Positions 28,075 to 37,635 of a DNA stretch of 64,000 nt are shown here, piece after piece. The DNA comes from Flavobacterium sp. GTDB taxonomy: Bacteria > Bacteroidota > Bacteroidia > Flavobacteriales > Flavobacteriaceae. A program made the position numbers and the translations under genes. Under the pieces are notes generated by a model. It ran no database searches. It worked only from the letters and a program-made list of their open reading frames with translations, and was not told where the DNA came from. How positions within the stretch are numbered: position 1 is the stretch's first letter; the number at the start of each line of letters is the position of its first letter. Where the stretch lies: the NCBI RefSeq assembly GCF_004211145.1, contig NZ_SEBS01000001.1, positions 62,001 to 126,000 on the forward strand. Direction: 5' to 3'.

Positions 28075-29616
28075 TTAATTTGCTTCAAAAACGATTACTG
28101 AAAACGGCGGAATGTTCACGCTCAACGTGCCATTTTTGTATGTAAAATCCTTGAATGGCTTCGGCGTGATCGCGTTTGGTTTGTCGAATGTGTTGTGGTC
28201 TTGCAGTTTGGCTGACGAAATGATCTGGGCCGAGAAATTCTTGAGTTTCAATGCGTCGAGTTTCACTTCGGTCGTTATTTTTTTCGAAGCGTCGATGTTG
28301 ACCAATGAAATATGTGTTTTTCCATCCTTTGAAGATGCCGATGCTGAGATCGCGGGCAAATTTTCTTTTCCGAACGTATAATTCGGGCCTGAAACTTTTA
28401 TCGGGATCAACTTCGCGTCTTGATGTACTTTGTACAAATGCATCACATGATACGTTGGCGTAAGCAACATTTTGTCGTCTTTTGTCAGGATGACGGCCTG
28501 TAATACGTTAACCGTTTGCGCGAGGTTCGCCATGCGGACTCGGTCGCTGTGGTTGTTGAAAATGTTCAATGTCGTTCCTGCGATCATCGCATCGCGCATC
28601 GTATTCTGCTGATACAGGAAACCCGGATTCGTGCCCGGTTCAACGTCATACCAGCCGCCCCATTCGTCCACCACGAGCGCGGTTTTCTTCGCGGCATCGT
28701 ACTTGTCCATGATGTCGCTGTGTTTTTGTACGAGCTCTTCCATTTTGAGAGCCGTCTTCATCGTCGCGAAATATTGGGTTTCGTCAAATCCTGTCGACGA
28801 GCCTTTCTTGTCCCATTCCACGAACGAATACGAATGCAACGCAACGCCTTCGATCATGTTTCTCGGGATGTCGCGCATCAAAACCTCGGTCCAGTGATAA
28901 TCGGCTACGTTTGCGCCCGATGCGATTCGGAACAGTTTATCAGTGTTGTTCCAATCGGTCATGAAGGTCGCGTATTGCTTGTAGAGATTGGCGTAATACT
29001 CGGGAGTCATGTTTCCGCCGCAACCCCACATTTCGTTTCCGACGCCCCAAAACTTTACGCCCCAAGGTGCTTGACGATTGTTTTTTTTGCGCAGTTCGCT
29101 CATGGGCGAATTTCCGGGATGGTTTACATATTGCACCCAGTCGGTGAATTCCTGCACGGTTCCTGATCCGACATTGGCAGCCAGGTACGGGTCGGCTCCG
29201 ATCGCTTCGCAAAGCCCAAGGAAATCGTGGGTCCCGAAGCTGTTGTCCTCAGTCACGCCGCCCCACCATTGGTTGACCATGGAAGGTCTTGCGTCACGTG
29301 GTCCGATTCCGTTTTTCCAGTGATACGTGTCGGCGAAACATCCTCCGGGCCAGCGCAAATTGGGAACACCCAAATCTTTCAACGCCAGAATGATGTCGTT
29401 GCGCACGCCGTTCGTGTTCGGGATTTTGCTTTTCTCGCCCACGTAGAAACCGTCGTAGATGCAACGACCCAAATGTTCGGCAAAATGTCCGTAGATATGT
29501 TTGCTGATGGTTGGCGCTGCGGCATCGGGCGCAACGGTGACGACCGCGGTCTGCGATTGTGCGAAAATCGGCGACAGGGCCGAAATAAGGAACAGGAGTA
29601 GGATTTTCTTTGACAT
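28075..29616 (-). CDS. GH51 alpha-L-arabinofuranosidase
   Basis: IYGHFAEHLGRCIYDGFYVGEKSKIPNTNGVRNDI; NLRWPGGCFADTYHWKNGIGPRDARP; WGVGNEMWGCGG; VVDEWGGWYDVEPG. Confidence 0.95.
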   Translation of the reverse strand: MSKKILLLFLISALSPIFAQSQTAVVTVAPDAAAPTISKHIYGHFAEHLGRCIYDGFYVGEKSKIPNTNGVRNDIILALKDLGVPNLRWPGGCFADTYHWKNGIGPRDARPSMVNQWWGGVTEDNSFGTHDFLGLCEAIGADPYLAANVGSGTVQEFTDWVQYVNHPGNSPMSELRKKNNRQAPWGVKFWGVGNEMWGCGGNMTPEYYANLYKQYATFMTDWNNTDKLFRIASGANVADYHWTEVLMRDIPRNMIEGVALHSYSFVEWDKKGSSTGFDETQYFATMKTALKMEELVQKHSDIMDKYDAAKKTALVVDEWGGWYDVEPGTNPGFLYQQNTMRDAMIAGTTLNIFNNHSDRVRMANLAQTVNVLQAVILTKDDKMLLTPTYHVMHLYKVHQDAKLIPIKVSGPNYTFGKENLPAISASASSKDGKTHISLVNIDASKKITTEVKLDALKLKNFSAQIISSAKLQDHNTFDKPNAITPKPFKDFTYKNGTLSVNIPPFSVIVFEAN

Positions 29617-29679
29617 GATCGTGTGATAAAAAGACATGGCAGGCAAAAATACCTGCCATGAATTTCAAATTTTTGATTT

Positions 29680-31245
29680 TTAGTAACCGTCGTTTTGCGT
29701 GGTTCCTGGATTGTTATCGATTTCCAACTGCGGAATCGGGAAAAATTCGTGACCCGGAACGTACGTATTGTACTCGGCATCGCGCGCTTTGAGCCACTCC
29801 AATTTTACAGGATCCTGAAGCCATCCCCAACGGCGGATGTCGTCGAAACGGTGTCCTTCAAGTGCGAACTCCAACATGCGCTCGTGCCCGATCTGTTCAC
29901 GCATTTGCGACTGTGTCATGCCTGGATTCGCAACGGCCAAATCAGGAAGCCCGACACGTGAGCGGACCATTTGGATATACTGGTACGCATCGGCGGTTTG
30001 TCCAGCTTCGTTCAGACATTCGGCGTACATCAACAACACGTCGGAATAACGCATCAAACGTTCGTTGATTCCCGAGCGCCAGTCGTATTCGTTGGCGAAT
30101 TCACCATCAGAGTTTTGGTATTTGCGACAGAAAAGTTCGTTCAGATCAGACGGACTGTTCGCATAAAACGTCGCGAAATCCTGACCGTATAACATCATGC
30201 CGCCCGGCTTGTTGTAGAACATCGTGGCGTCGAGGCGTGGATCTACGTCTCCCCCGGTCGTAGGTTCAAGCAAGAACTCGTTATACAAAGTCCAGCTTGG
30301 CTGCACGTCGGTCCATCCGAAGTTGCGCGGCGCATACGTGATCGCACGAGCCGACGTTTTCCCCCAACCTGAAGCGGGAACTCCGCCCCAACCTAGATCG
30401 ACACCTCCGGCGCTGCGGCTGAACTGTACCTCGAAAATAGATTCGGAGTTGTTCTCGTTCGCAGTCGTAAAGTTGTCGCGGTAATTTGAAACCAACGAAT
30501 ATTGATTCGAGCTGATCACGGTTTGGAATGCTTGTCTCGCGCTTTCGAAATCTCCGGTGAACAAATGCGCTTTCCCTAAATATGCGATTGCAGCACCTTT
30601 CGTGGCGCGACCTTTCTGACCTTGATCGGCTCCGGTTACTTCGTCGTAATTGTTCGGAAGCAGGTCGGCCGCCATTTGGAAATCGGCTTTGACTTGCGCC
30701 CAACCTTCTTCCTCGGTTTTCTGGGCATTGTACAACTGTGAATTGTCCAATGGCAAAGGCACGCGTTTGAACATGTTCACGGCGTGGAAGAAATACAGCC
30801 CGCGAAGGAAATAGGCCTGGCCTAAGATTCGGTTCTTGTACGCTTCGTCGGCAAATGTAATATCAGGAACATGCGCCAAAACCTGATTGGCGCGGTAGAT
30901 TCCCTGATAGTAGGTTTCAAACGCCCAACCGTAGATCGCGGCATCGGCGATACTTGAATTGAAACGGCCTACGTTCGCCATGGCCGCCCACGGTGAATTA
31001 CTGCGCGTGTCGTCGCCTTTAAGGTCAAGCAAAAGCGGTGTGCTTCGCATGTAGGTTCCGTCGGTAAGCAAACTTCCGTACACGGCATTCACGCCGAGCA
31101 ACGCATCGTTTTCGTCTTGCCAGAATGTGCTTTCGGATTCGTTGTTCGGATCCAGCTGTACCAAATCGTCTTCGCTGACACAACCAATCATGAGCAGGCT
31201 CAAAACCGGTGTCAACAAGAATAGTTTAAAATTTACGTTCTTCAT
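29680..31245 (-). CDS. SusD/RagB-family outer-membrane lipoprotein
   Basis: LLMIGCVSEDDLVQLDPNNESESTFWQDENDALLGVNAVYGSL; AYFLRGLYFFHAVNMFKRVPLPL; MRYSDVLLMYAECLNEAGQT; ALEGHRFDDIRRWG. Confidence 0.95.
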   Translation of the reverse strand: MKNVNFKLFLLTPVLSLLMIGCVSEDDLVQLDPNNESESTFWQDENDALLGVNAVYGSLLTDGTYMRSTPLLLDLKGDDTRSNSPWAAMANVGRFNSSIADAAIYGWAFETYYQGIYRANQVLAHVPDITFADEAYKNRILGQAYFLRGLYFFHAVNMFKRVPLPLDNSQLYNAQKTEEEGWAQVKADFQMAADLLPNNYDEVTGADQGQKGRATKGAAIAYLGKAHLFTGDFESARQAFQTVISSNQYSLVSNYRDNFTTANENNSESIFEVQFSRSAGGVDLGWGGVPASGWGKTSARAITYAPRNFGWTDVQPSWTLYNEFLLEPTTGGDVDPRLDATMFYNKPGGMMLYGQDFATFYANSPSDLNELFCRKYQNSDGEFANEYDWRSGINERLMRYSDVLLMYAECLNEAGQTADAYQYIQMVRSRVGLPDLAVANPGMTQSQMREQIGHERMLEFALEGHRFDDIRRWGWLQDPVKLEWLKARDAEYNTYVPGHEFFPIPQLEIDNNPGTTQNDGY

Positions 31246-31263
31246 GATTCAATTTTTTTCTTA

Positions 31264-34200
31264 TTAAAAACTAATGTCAACTCCAAAAAGGACTCCGCGT
31301 GGGTTCGGGAATGAACCGCCGTCAACACCGCGTGAAAGCACGTTTCCGTTGTAGTTGATGTCAGGATCCAAACCGCGGTAGTTCGTGAACGTGTACAGGT
31401 TTTGGCCTGATACATAAACACGGGCTCTTTTGATGAATAAATCTTTCAATGGCAATGTATAGCCAAGTTCCACGCTCTGTATCCTCAAGTAATTACCGCT
31501 TTCCACGAAACGGTTCGACGGGCGTGAGTTTCCGTTAAGGTCGCGGTAATCGACGCGCGGCACGTTCGTGTCGGTGTTGTCGACTGTCCAGTGGTCAACC
31601 AAGTCAGTGCTGTAATTATTCAATCCGCTTGTCATCAACGCGTTGTACATGCTGTTGTAGATCTTGTTTCCTCCGACTCCTTGAAGGAAAATCGACAAAT
31701 CAACACCTTTATAGCTTGCATTCGCGTTTATTCCGTAAGAGATTTTAGGGATTGTTGTTCCTTGGTACGTACGGTCTTCATCGTTGATGATGTCGTCTCC
31801 GTTAACGTCCTTGAATTTCACGTCACCCGGAACGGCGTTCGCTTGGAAAGCGTGTGCGTCGATTTCGGCTTGGTTTTGGAAAATTCCTTCAGTTTGATAG
31901 ACGAAAAGTTCTCCGAGTGAACGCCCGACCTCTGTTTTCGAATTGATTCCGAAAAGAGGCAAATTGTCGTCCCCGATCTTCAACACCTTATTCTTGATCG
32001 TTCCCAAGTTGGCCGAAATCCCGTATTTGAATTCCCTGTCCTGATTCTGGTAACCCAAGGCGAATTCCCATCCGTAGTTCTTGAATGTCGCCGCGTTGGT
32101 CACGATTTGCGCAGGGAAAGAACCCGTTGAAAAAGGAAGTGGCACGGGAGCGAGGATATCTTCAGACGTCTTCACGAAATATTCGGCTGAGAAAGTCAAC
32201 TTGTTGTTGAAGAATGCCGTTTCAAGAGCGACGTTGGCCGTTTTTGTCGTTTCCCAGCTGATGTTCTGATCCAAACGCGCCACGTTCGTTGTTCCCGGTG
32301 CGGTCTGGTCGTTGAAATCGTAGCTCGAGAATGCGTTGACCGTTTGTGAGAAAAAGTATGGCCCGATAGCGTTGTTACCCGTCAAACCGTAACCTCCGCG
32401 CAATTTCGCAGCAGTCCACCAAGACGGAAGCTTGAAGTCGTTGTGGATTTTCCAAGCGCCGCTCACCGAGTAGAAATCACCTGCGTTATTCTGCTCAGGG
32501 AAAAGTGAAGAACGGTCCTGACGCCATGTTCCTTGAATGATGTAGCGGTCGTCGAACGTATAGATCGCACGCCCCAGGTAGGAAACGCGTGTTTCGACGG
32601 CTTCATATTCTCCTGCCGAATTGTTGTCGGCGTATTCAAGATGTGCGATCTCACCCGGTTGGAAACCTACGCCACGTGACCAATGACGGTAACGGTCGTT
32701 GCGTTCCTGTACATAACCTCCGAGTAATTCTATGTGGTGTTTTCCAAAAGTGCGGTCATAGGTAAGCAAGTTATCGATGATCGTGCGTTGGTTTTTACCG
32801 TTGTCGACGTCAAGCGATGCCTCGTCGTTTGTCGTAATATAATACCAGCCCAAATCACTCGGCGGAACAAAGAAACGGTTTCCGTAATGCAATTGGTCGG
32901 CACTCAAGCTCAACTTGTACTTCAAACCGTTTAGGATTTCGAATTCTCCCCAAACATTACCCAGGAAACGGTCGCGGTAGCCTTCGTTCTTGACGAGGTT
33001 GTTCCATCCGATGACGTTCAACGTGATGGCGCGTTGCGTGAAGTTGTCGGCACCTCCGTATCCGCCAAGACGGTTTTCATCGTACACGGGCATAGTCGGA
33101 ATCGCCTGTAAAAGGTTTAGGATATTCGATGTTCCGGGCAAGTATTCGCTGAAACTGTCCTTGTTCGAATCGGAATACGAAAGTTTTGCACCGAACCTGA
33201 ACTTGCCGAGTTTTCCTCCGAGGTTCAAATTCGTAGACGTACGCACATATTCCTGAGGCGAACGCACATAACTCGTGTTTTCGAATCGGTCGAGGTTGAG
33301 GCTGAAGTTGAACGTTTCAGTTCCTCCGGCAAGATTGATCGCCTGGTTTTGCAATTGTCCCGTGCGGAAAGCGGCATCCTGCCAATCCGTATTCACGTCG
33401 TCTATATAAAATTCGCTCGTCGGATCATTTCCGGGAAGCGGAACGTTAAGGTTGATCGGATCGGCGACCCAAGCCTCGTTTGCGATCTGCTGATATTGCT
33501 CACGATCAGTAAGCGAAAGTTTCTTCGCTACGTTCTGGAATCCGACAACCGACTTCAAGTTGATGTTCAGTTTGCCGTTTTTCCCTTTTTTGGTCGTGAT
33601 AATGATTACACCGCCCGCACCACGAACACCGTAGATCGCTGCCGCCGATGCATCTTTAAGCACCTGCATCGACTCGATGTCGCCCGGAGCGAAATCGTAT
33701 GGATCGTCCACGATCACGCCGTCGATAACGAATGTCGGGTTGTTATTGGTCAATGACGAAGCACCGCGGATCTTGATGTTCACGAAACCTCCAGGCTCAC
33801 CCGAAGATTGGACGGTCACGCCCGCAACTTGTCCTTGCAACATCTTGGCGACATCATGCGTGACGGTTTTTTTGGCGTCATCGACATCGACAACTGAAAT
33901 CGCGCCGGTCAGGTCGGATTTCTTCTGCGTACCGTATCCGATTACGACTACTTCATTCAAAGTATTTTCATCGGGCGACAATTTGATGTCGATTTTAGTT
34001 TGGCCGGCGAGTTTTACTTCCTGCGAAACGAATCCGACGAATGAGAAAACAAGAATGTCACCTGACTTGGCGGAAATCTCATATTTTCCGTCGATATCTG
34101 AGGCGATTGCATTGGTGCTTCCTTTAACGGCTACGTTTGCCATTGGCAATGGCATTCCCGTATCGGACGCAGTGATCGTACCGCTAACAGGACTCTGGGC

Positions 34201-34299
34201 GCTCATGCCCAAAATCGAAAACAGCAATACGACTCCTGCAAACCGTACTCTCGCGAGACTGCCTGAAGCGCATTTTAACAACTTGGTTAGTGTCATCAT
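31264..34299 (-). CDS. SusC/RagA-family TonB-linked outer-membrane protein
   Basis: VSGTITASDTGMPLPMANVAVKGS carboxypeptidase-D-like domain; LNEVVVIGYGTQKKSDLTGAIS; KIRGASSLTNNNPTFVIDGVIVDDP; VLKDASAAAIYGVRGAGGVIIITTKKGK. Confidence 0.96.
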   Translation of the reverse strand: MMTLTKLLKCASGSLARVRFAGVVLLFSILGMSAQSPVSGTITASDTGMPLPMANVAVKGSTNAIASDIDGKYEISAKSGDILVFSFVGFVSQEVKLAGQTKIDIKLSPDENTLNEVVVIGYGTQKKSDLTGAISVVDVDDAKKTVTHDVAKMLQGQVAGVTVQSSGEPGGFVNIKIRGASSLTNNNPTFVIDGVIVDDPYDFAPGDIESMQVLKDASAAAIYGVRGAGGVIIITTKKGKNGKLNINLKSVVGFQNVAKKLSLTDREQYQQIANEAWVADPINLNVPLPGNDPTSEFYIDDVNTDWQDAAFRTGQLQNQAINLAGGTETFNFSLNLDRFENTSYVRSPQEYVRTSTNLNLGGKLGKFRFGAKLSYSDSNKDSFSEYLPGTSNILNLLQAIPTMPVYDENRLGGYGGADNFTQRAITLNVIGWNNLVKNEGYRDRFLGNVWGEFEILNGLKYKLSLSADQLHYGNRFFVPPSDLGWYYITTNDEASLDVDNGKNQRTIIDNLLTYDRTFGKHHIELLGGYVQERNDRYRHWSRGVGFQPGEIAHLEYADNNSAGEYEAVETRVSYLGRAIYTFDDRYIIQGTWRQDRSSLFPEQNNAGDFYSVSGAWKIHNDFKLPSWWTAAKLRGGYGLTGNNAIGPYFFSQTVNAFSSYDFNDQTAPGTTNVARLDQNISWETTKTANVALETAFFNNKLTFSAEYFVKTSEDILAPVPLPFSTGSFPAQIVTNAATFKNYGWEFALGYQNQDREFKYGISANLGTIKNKVLKIGDDNLPLFGINSKTEVGRSLGELFVYQTEGIFQNQAEIDAHAFQANAVPGDVKFKDVNGDDIINDEDRTYQGTTIPKISYGINANASYKGVDLSIFLQGVGGNKIYNSMYNALMTSGLNNYSTDLVDHWTVDNTDTNVPRVDYRDLNGNSRPSNRFVESGNYLRIQSVELGYTLPLKDLFIKRARVYVSGQNLYTFTNYRGLDPDINYNGNVLSRGVDGGSFPNPRGVLFGVDISF

Positions 34300-34325
34300 A
34301 ATCAGTTAAAGATTTGTTTAGTTAA

Positions 34326-34348
34326 ATAAATGTGTTTTTTACACTTCC
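34326..34348. promoter_or_regulatory. Weaker candidate AraR operator ATAAATG-N9-CACTTCC overlapping the susC start region
   Basis: Same N9 geometry, 3 mismatches overall; abuts the -7 box. Confidence 0.4.
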
Positions 34349-34377
34349 AAATTTAGTTAAAGTTTTAAGAAAAGCAA
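34348..34377 (-). promoter_or_regulatory. Bacteroidetes-type susC promoter TTG-N19-TAAATTTG
   Basis: On the minus strand: TTG (34377-34375), 19 nt, TAAATTTG (34355-34348). Confidence 0.65.
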
Positions 34378-34390
34378 GAATTTTTTTTTC

Positions 34391-34413
34391 ATAAGTGAAA
34401 TTTTAACACTAAT
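34391..34413. promoter_or_regulatory. Candidate AraR operator ATAAGTG-N9-CACTAAT in the susC/araR divergent region
   Basis: ATAAGTGAAATTTTAACACTAAT; half-sites identical to the site upstream of araB. Confidence 0.7.
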
Positions 34414-34539
34414 AAATTGAGAACCTGTCAATACTACATCGTTTACTTTTGTCAAATCCTCAGTTTGCCGAATAAGTGTGAATCCTTGTTTTATTCGGGG
34501 TTTGTGGTTATCTTGCCCCTGATTTCAGATTATTAGCGC

Positions 34540-35226
34540 ATGGAAAATTATCAGGACCAAGACAAAATTTTACTCGCCGTAGATTGTATTATTTTCGGAT
34601 TCGATAAGAAAAACCTGAAAATTTTGCTCATAAAAAGAGATTTCGAGCCCGAACGCGGACGCTGGTCACTAATGGGCGGATTCCTCAAAAAAGACGAAAC
34701 CCTCGACGATGCCGCGAATCGCGTGCTTAATCACCTGACAGGATTGCACGATGTCTACCTCGAACAATTGCGTGCTTACAGCGCGATCGATCGCGATCCC
34801 GTTGAACGAACTGTTTCGGTTTCGTACTATGCGCTTATCAATGCCTCCGAGAATTCGACGACACTAAACAGCGACTTCTCGGCCAAATGGTTCAATATTG
34901 ACGAAGCGCCGAGTTTGATTTTCGACCACAAAGCCATGGTTTCGAATGCGATGCTCCGACTCCGGCGACGCGCGCTCACCAAACCCATCGGATTCGAATT
35001 GCTTCCCGCGAAATTCACGATGAAACAACTTCAGATCTTGTACGAGGCGATTTTGGGCGAAAAACTCGACAAACGCAATTTCATCAACAAGATCAATTCG
35101 CTCGACATCCTTTTGAAAACCGAGGAAAAGGACATGAACTCGTCCCGAAAAGGATCGTTTTTGTACATGTTTGATGAGGTGAAGTATGGGAATAAGGTTA
35201 AGGAAGGATTTGCGTTTAAACTTTAG
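34540..35226 (+). CDS. araR: NUDIX-domain transcriptional regulator, AraR-like
   Basis: ILLAVDCIIFGFDKKNLKILLIKRDFEPERGRWSLMGGFLKKDETLDDAANRVLNHLTGL (NUDIX-like) plus C-terminal winged-helix-like FTMKQLQILYEAILGEKLDKRNFINKINSLDILLKTEEK; divergent from susC. Confidence 0.8.
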   Translation: MENYQDQDKILLAVDCIIFGFDKKNLKILLIKRDFEPERGRWSLMGGFLKKDETLDDAANRVLNHLTGLHDVYLEQLRAYSAIDRDPVERTVSVSYYALINASENSTTLNSDFSAKWFNIDEAPSLIFDHKAMVSNAMLRLRRRALTKPIGFELLPAKFTMKQLQILYEAILGEKLDKRNFINKINSLDILLKTEEKDMNSSRKGSFLYMFDEVKYGNKVKEGFAFKL

Positions 35227-35238
35227 TGCCTGAGGAAA

Positions 35239-35273
35239 TGAGTGCCTGAGTGCCTGAGTGCCTGAGTGCCTGA
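35239..35273. repeat. Tandem octamer repeat (GAGTGCCT, about 4 copies)
   Basis: gagtgcctgagtgcctgagtgcctgagtgcctgag read directly, just after the araR-like stop. Confidence 0.95.
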
Positions 35274-35360
35274 GTTTCTGATATTCTAAATTCAGGGATC
35301 GTTTTTTATGGACATGCGATGCGATTTCGTCACTATTTTCGCGGTCTAACATTTAACAAG

Positions 35361-36367
35361 ATGAAAAAAAACTAAATCTTATTGAGAAAGCTTGTGCGAA
35401 CATTCCGGGTTACTTAGAATTCCACAAACGCGTTGAACAAAAAATCATTATCGCTGGCAAAAGCCAAAGTTTGTTACACGGTTATTCCTACCATTTGGCA
35501 AGGATTGCAAACTGTTACGGCATGTTGCCCACCGAAATCCCAATGCGTGACGTAGAGGAGTATTTATCCGAAGCCGCGCAACGACCGACTTCCCCATCGA
35601 AATCCTTTTTTAAATTTGCCGTTTACGGACTTCGTTTCGCTTATAAAATGGAAGGTTTGCAAGACCGCTATCTTGCGATGCCGTCGATCAAAAAAAGCAA
35701 ATCGCTTCCCGTTGTTCTGAGTAAAGAAGAAATGAAACGGCTGATTTCGGTCACGACTTTGCCAAAGCATCGCGTGCTGTTGCATTTGATCTATGGCTGT
35801 GGCCTGCGATGTTTCGAAGCTCGGAACTTAAAAACGTCCGATATAGATTTCGACCGAAAAACCATCCATATCCGAAAGGGAAAAGGTCAAAAAGATCGGT
35901 ATGTTCCGCTGAGTAACATCTTGGCCGACGAAGTCAAAATCTACCTGAAAAAAGCAAAACCAATCAACTACCTGTTCAATGGAAAACCTGTTGGACGAGC
36001 CGGCGGAGATTTCGATTCCCGCTACTCCAACCGCGGAGTTTATTGGGTGATCAAACAAGCGTGCCTCAAAGCCGACATCACAAAGGACGTGTCCGTGCAC
36101 ACGCTTCGCCACACATTCGCGACCCATTTGCTCGAGGACGGTCTCGATATCGTAAGCATCAAAGATTTATTGGGACATTCTAAAATCGAAACCACGATGA
36201 TTTATCTCCATGTGGCCCAAACGGGTCGCGGCTTGGCATTCAGCCCGCTCGACACGCTTTACGGCTTGCGCGAACCCGAATTCAAACACGGGATTTGCCC
36301 GTATTTCGTGAAAAGCGTAAAGGAAAGCACCGAGAAAATCGAGGCTACTTTGCAAGTTTCGCCTTAA
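35361..36367 (+). CDS. Tyrosine recombinase/integrase, apparently frameshifted at an A8 tract near its start
   Basis: LIYGCGLRCFEARNLKTSDIDF (catalytic R), VHTLRHTFATHLLEDGLDIVSIKDLLGHSKIETTMIYLHV (HxxR...H...Y). ATG at 35361 is followed by A8 and is out of frame with the continuous ORF. Confidence 0.8.
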
Positions 36368-37499
36368 GCACTCGCGCCGCCGACGTATAACCGCCCTCGG
36401 CTCCGTCGACGAAATGGATATGTCCGTCCTCGAGATCGCGCACATAGCACGACATCACCGAGGCCTGGCTCATGTGCATCCCGAAAAGTATGTCGCCCGA
36501 GGCTTCGAGTTGTTCGAGGAAGCGTTCGAGTTTCTTGCGTTGTTTGGCGTTTCCTGAAATCACGGTGTTGATTTTCCCGTCGAGTACCAAAGTGTCCGAC
36601 ATGTCGACGAGTCGTTCGAGGTATTTCTTGCCTTTGATCGTTCGGAAGTAAATGTACGCGTACCACGAGATGATCTTTTCACGCAGCAATTCGAACAGTT
36701 TTATTTTGCCGAGTTTCACGCGCATTTCGGCCCGAAGCTTCCCGAACGTGGTCTTGAGTCGAAGTTTGGTGACCGAGATCGGTTGTCGCGCCTGACCGTT
36801 TCCATAAACCTCATCGAGCTTGTCCATGATGCGGCTGAAGATTTTGGGCTGTTTCGCCTCGTCGTTCGCGATAACCAACAGCGTCACGATTTCTTCCTTG
36901 TTTTCAGGAGGCGAAATGTGGTCCCAACGGCATTGCATTCCGCTCAGGTCGAGATCGGATTCGGGAGGCGCGAAATCCTCGGCGGGATAATCGGATCCTT
37001 TTATGATTTTTTCGGCATAGATGAGTCCGTCGCCCAAAATTACGGGAATCGAAAATACTTTGGAATTGTGGAATTTGGAGATGCGCAGTTTGTTTCCGCT
37101 TTCGACGATCTGCCTCACGGGAACTTGCCCGACGCGGATCTCGAGGTTGAAATTCGCCAACGTATTTTCCCTGAACAACGAAAGTGCGCGTAACGCTTTC
37201 TCGCACAACGAAGGCGGAACGAGGAATGTCGCGCCGTCGCCACCAAAGAAAAACGGGATCGTGATGTTGTCTTTGTACGCGATGTTGAGCACCGTGACGA
37301 TACTTCCCGTGGCGAGCAGGTTGACATTTTCGTGCTGTCCGCCGAATACGGCTTGCGTGGAATTCTTGATGTCGGTGATGATGACGGTCCAGTCTATCGG
37401 AAAATCATGGAACAATTCGTCCCGGACGAGCAATTCGCCAAGTCGCATTTTGTTGGGCTGCAGGTTCGTATAAAATTGTTCGTTCGTGGCGTTTTCCAT
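36345..37499 (-). CDS. DUF3095 family protein (possible nucleotide-cyclase-like)
   Basis: DWTVIITDIKNSTQAVFGGQHENVNLLATGSIVTVLNIAYKDNITIPFFFGGDGATFLVP; DUF3095-like layout. Confidence 0.7.
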   Translation of the reverse strand: MENATNEQFYTNLQPNKMRLGELLVRDELFHDFPIDWTVIITDIKNSTQAVFGGQHENVNLLATGSIVTVLNIAYKDNITIPFFFGGDGATFLVPPSLCEKALRALSLFRENTLANFNLEIRVGQVPVRQIVESGNKLRISKFHNSKVFSIPVILGDGLIYAEKIIKGSDYPAEDFAPPESDLDLSGMQCRWDHISPPENKEEIVTLLVIANDEAKQPKIFSRIMDKLDEVYGNGQARQPISVTKLRLKTTFGKLRAEMRVKLGKIKLFELLREKIISWYAYIYFRTIKGKKYLERLVDMSDTLVLDGKINTVISGNAKQRKKLERFLEQLEASGDILFGMHMSQASVMSCYVRDLEDGHIHFVDGAEGGYTSAARVLKAKLAK

Positions 37500-37635
37500 C
37501 ACAACCAAGTTAGATAAAAATATCAATCGAGGCGATGTTTTTTAAATCGTACAACAGACGAGGCGAATTGCGTAAGGCAAACTCCTTAGGTAATGATGAA
37601 CTTTACATAAATGATAAATCTAAAACACAACTATT

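Noticed and set aside
27324-28145. 273-aa plus-strand ORF
   Set aside because: Antisense to a GH43 lipoprotein gene.
34469-34498. CCGAATAA...TTATTCGG hairpin before the araR-like gene as a riboswitch
   Set aside because: Only an 8-bp stem; no known riboswitch core recognised. The ATAAGTG inside it is only a half-site.
35239-35273. Octamer array as a CRISPR
   Set aside because: 8-bp units without spacers; simple tandem repeat.
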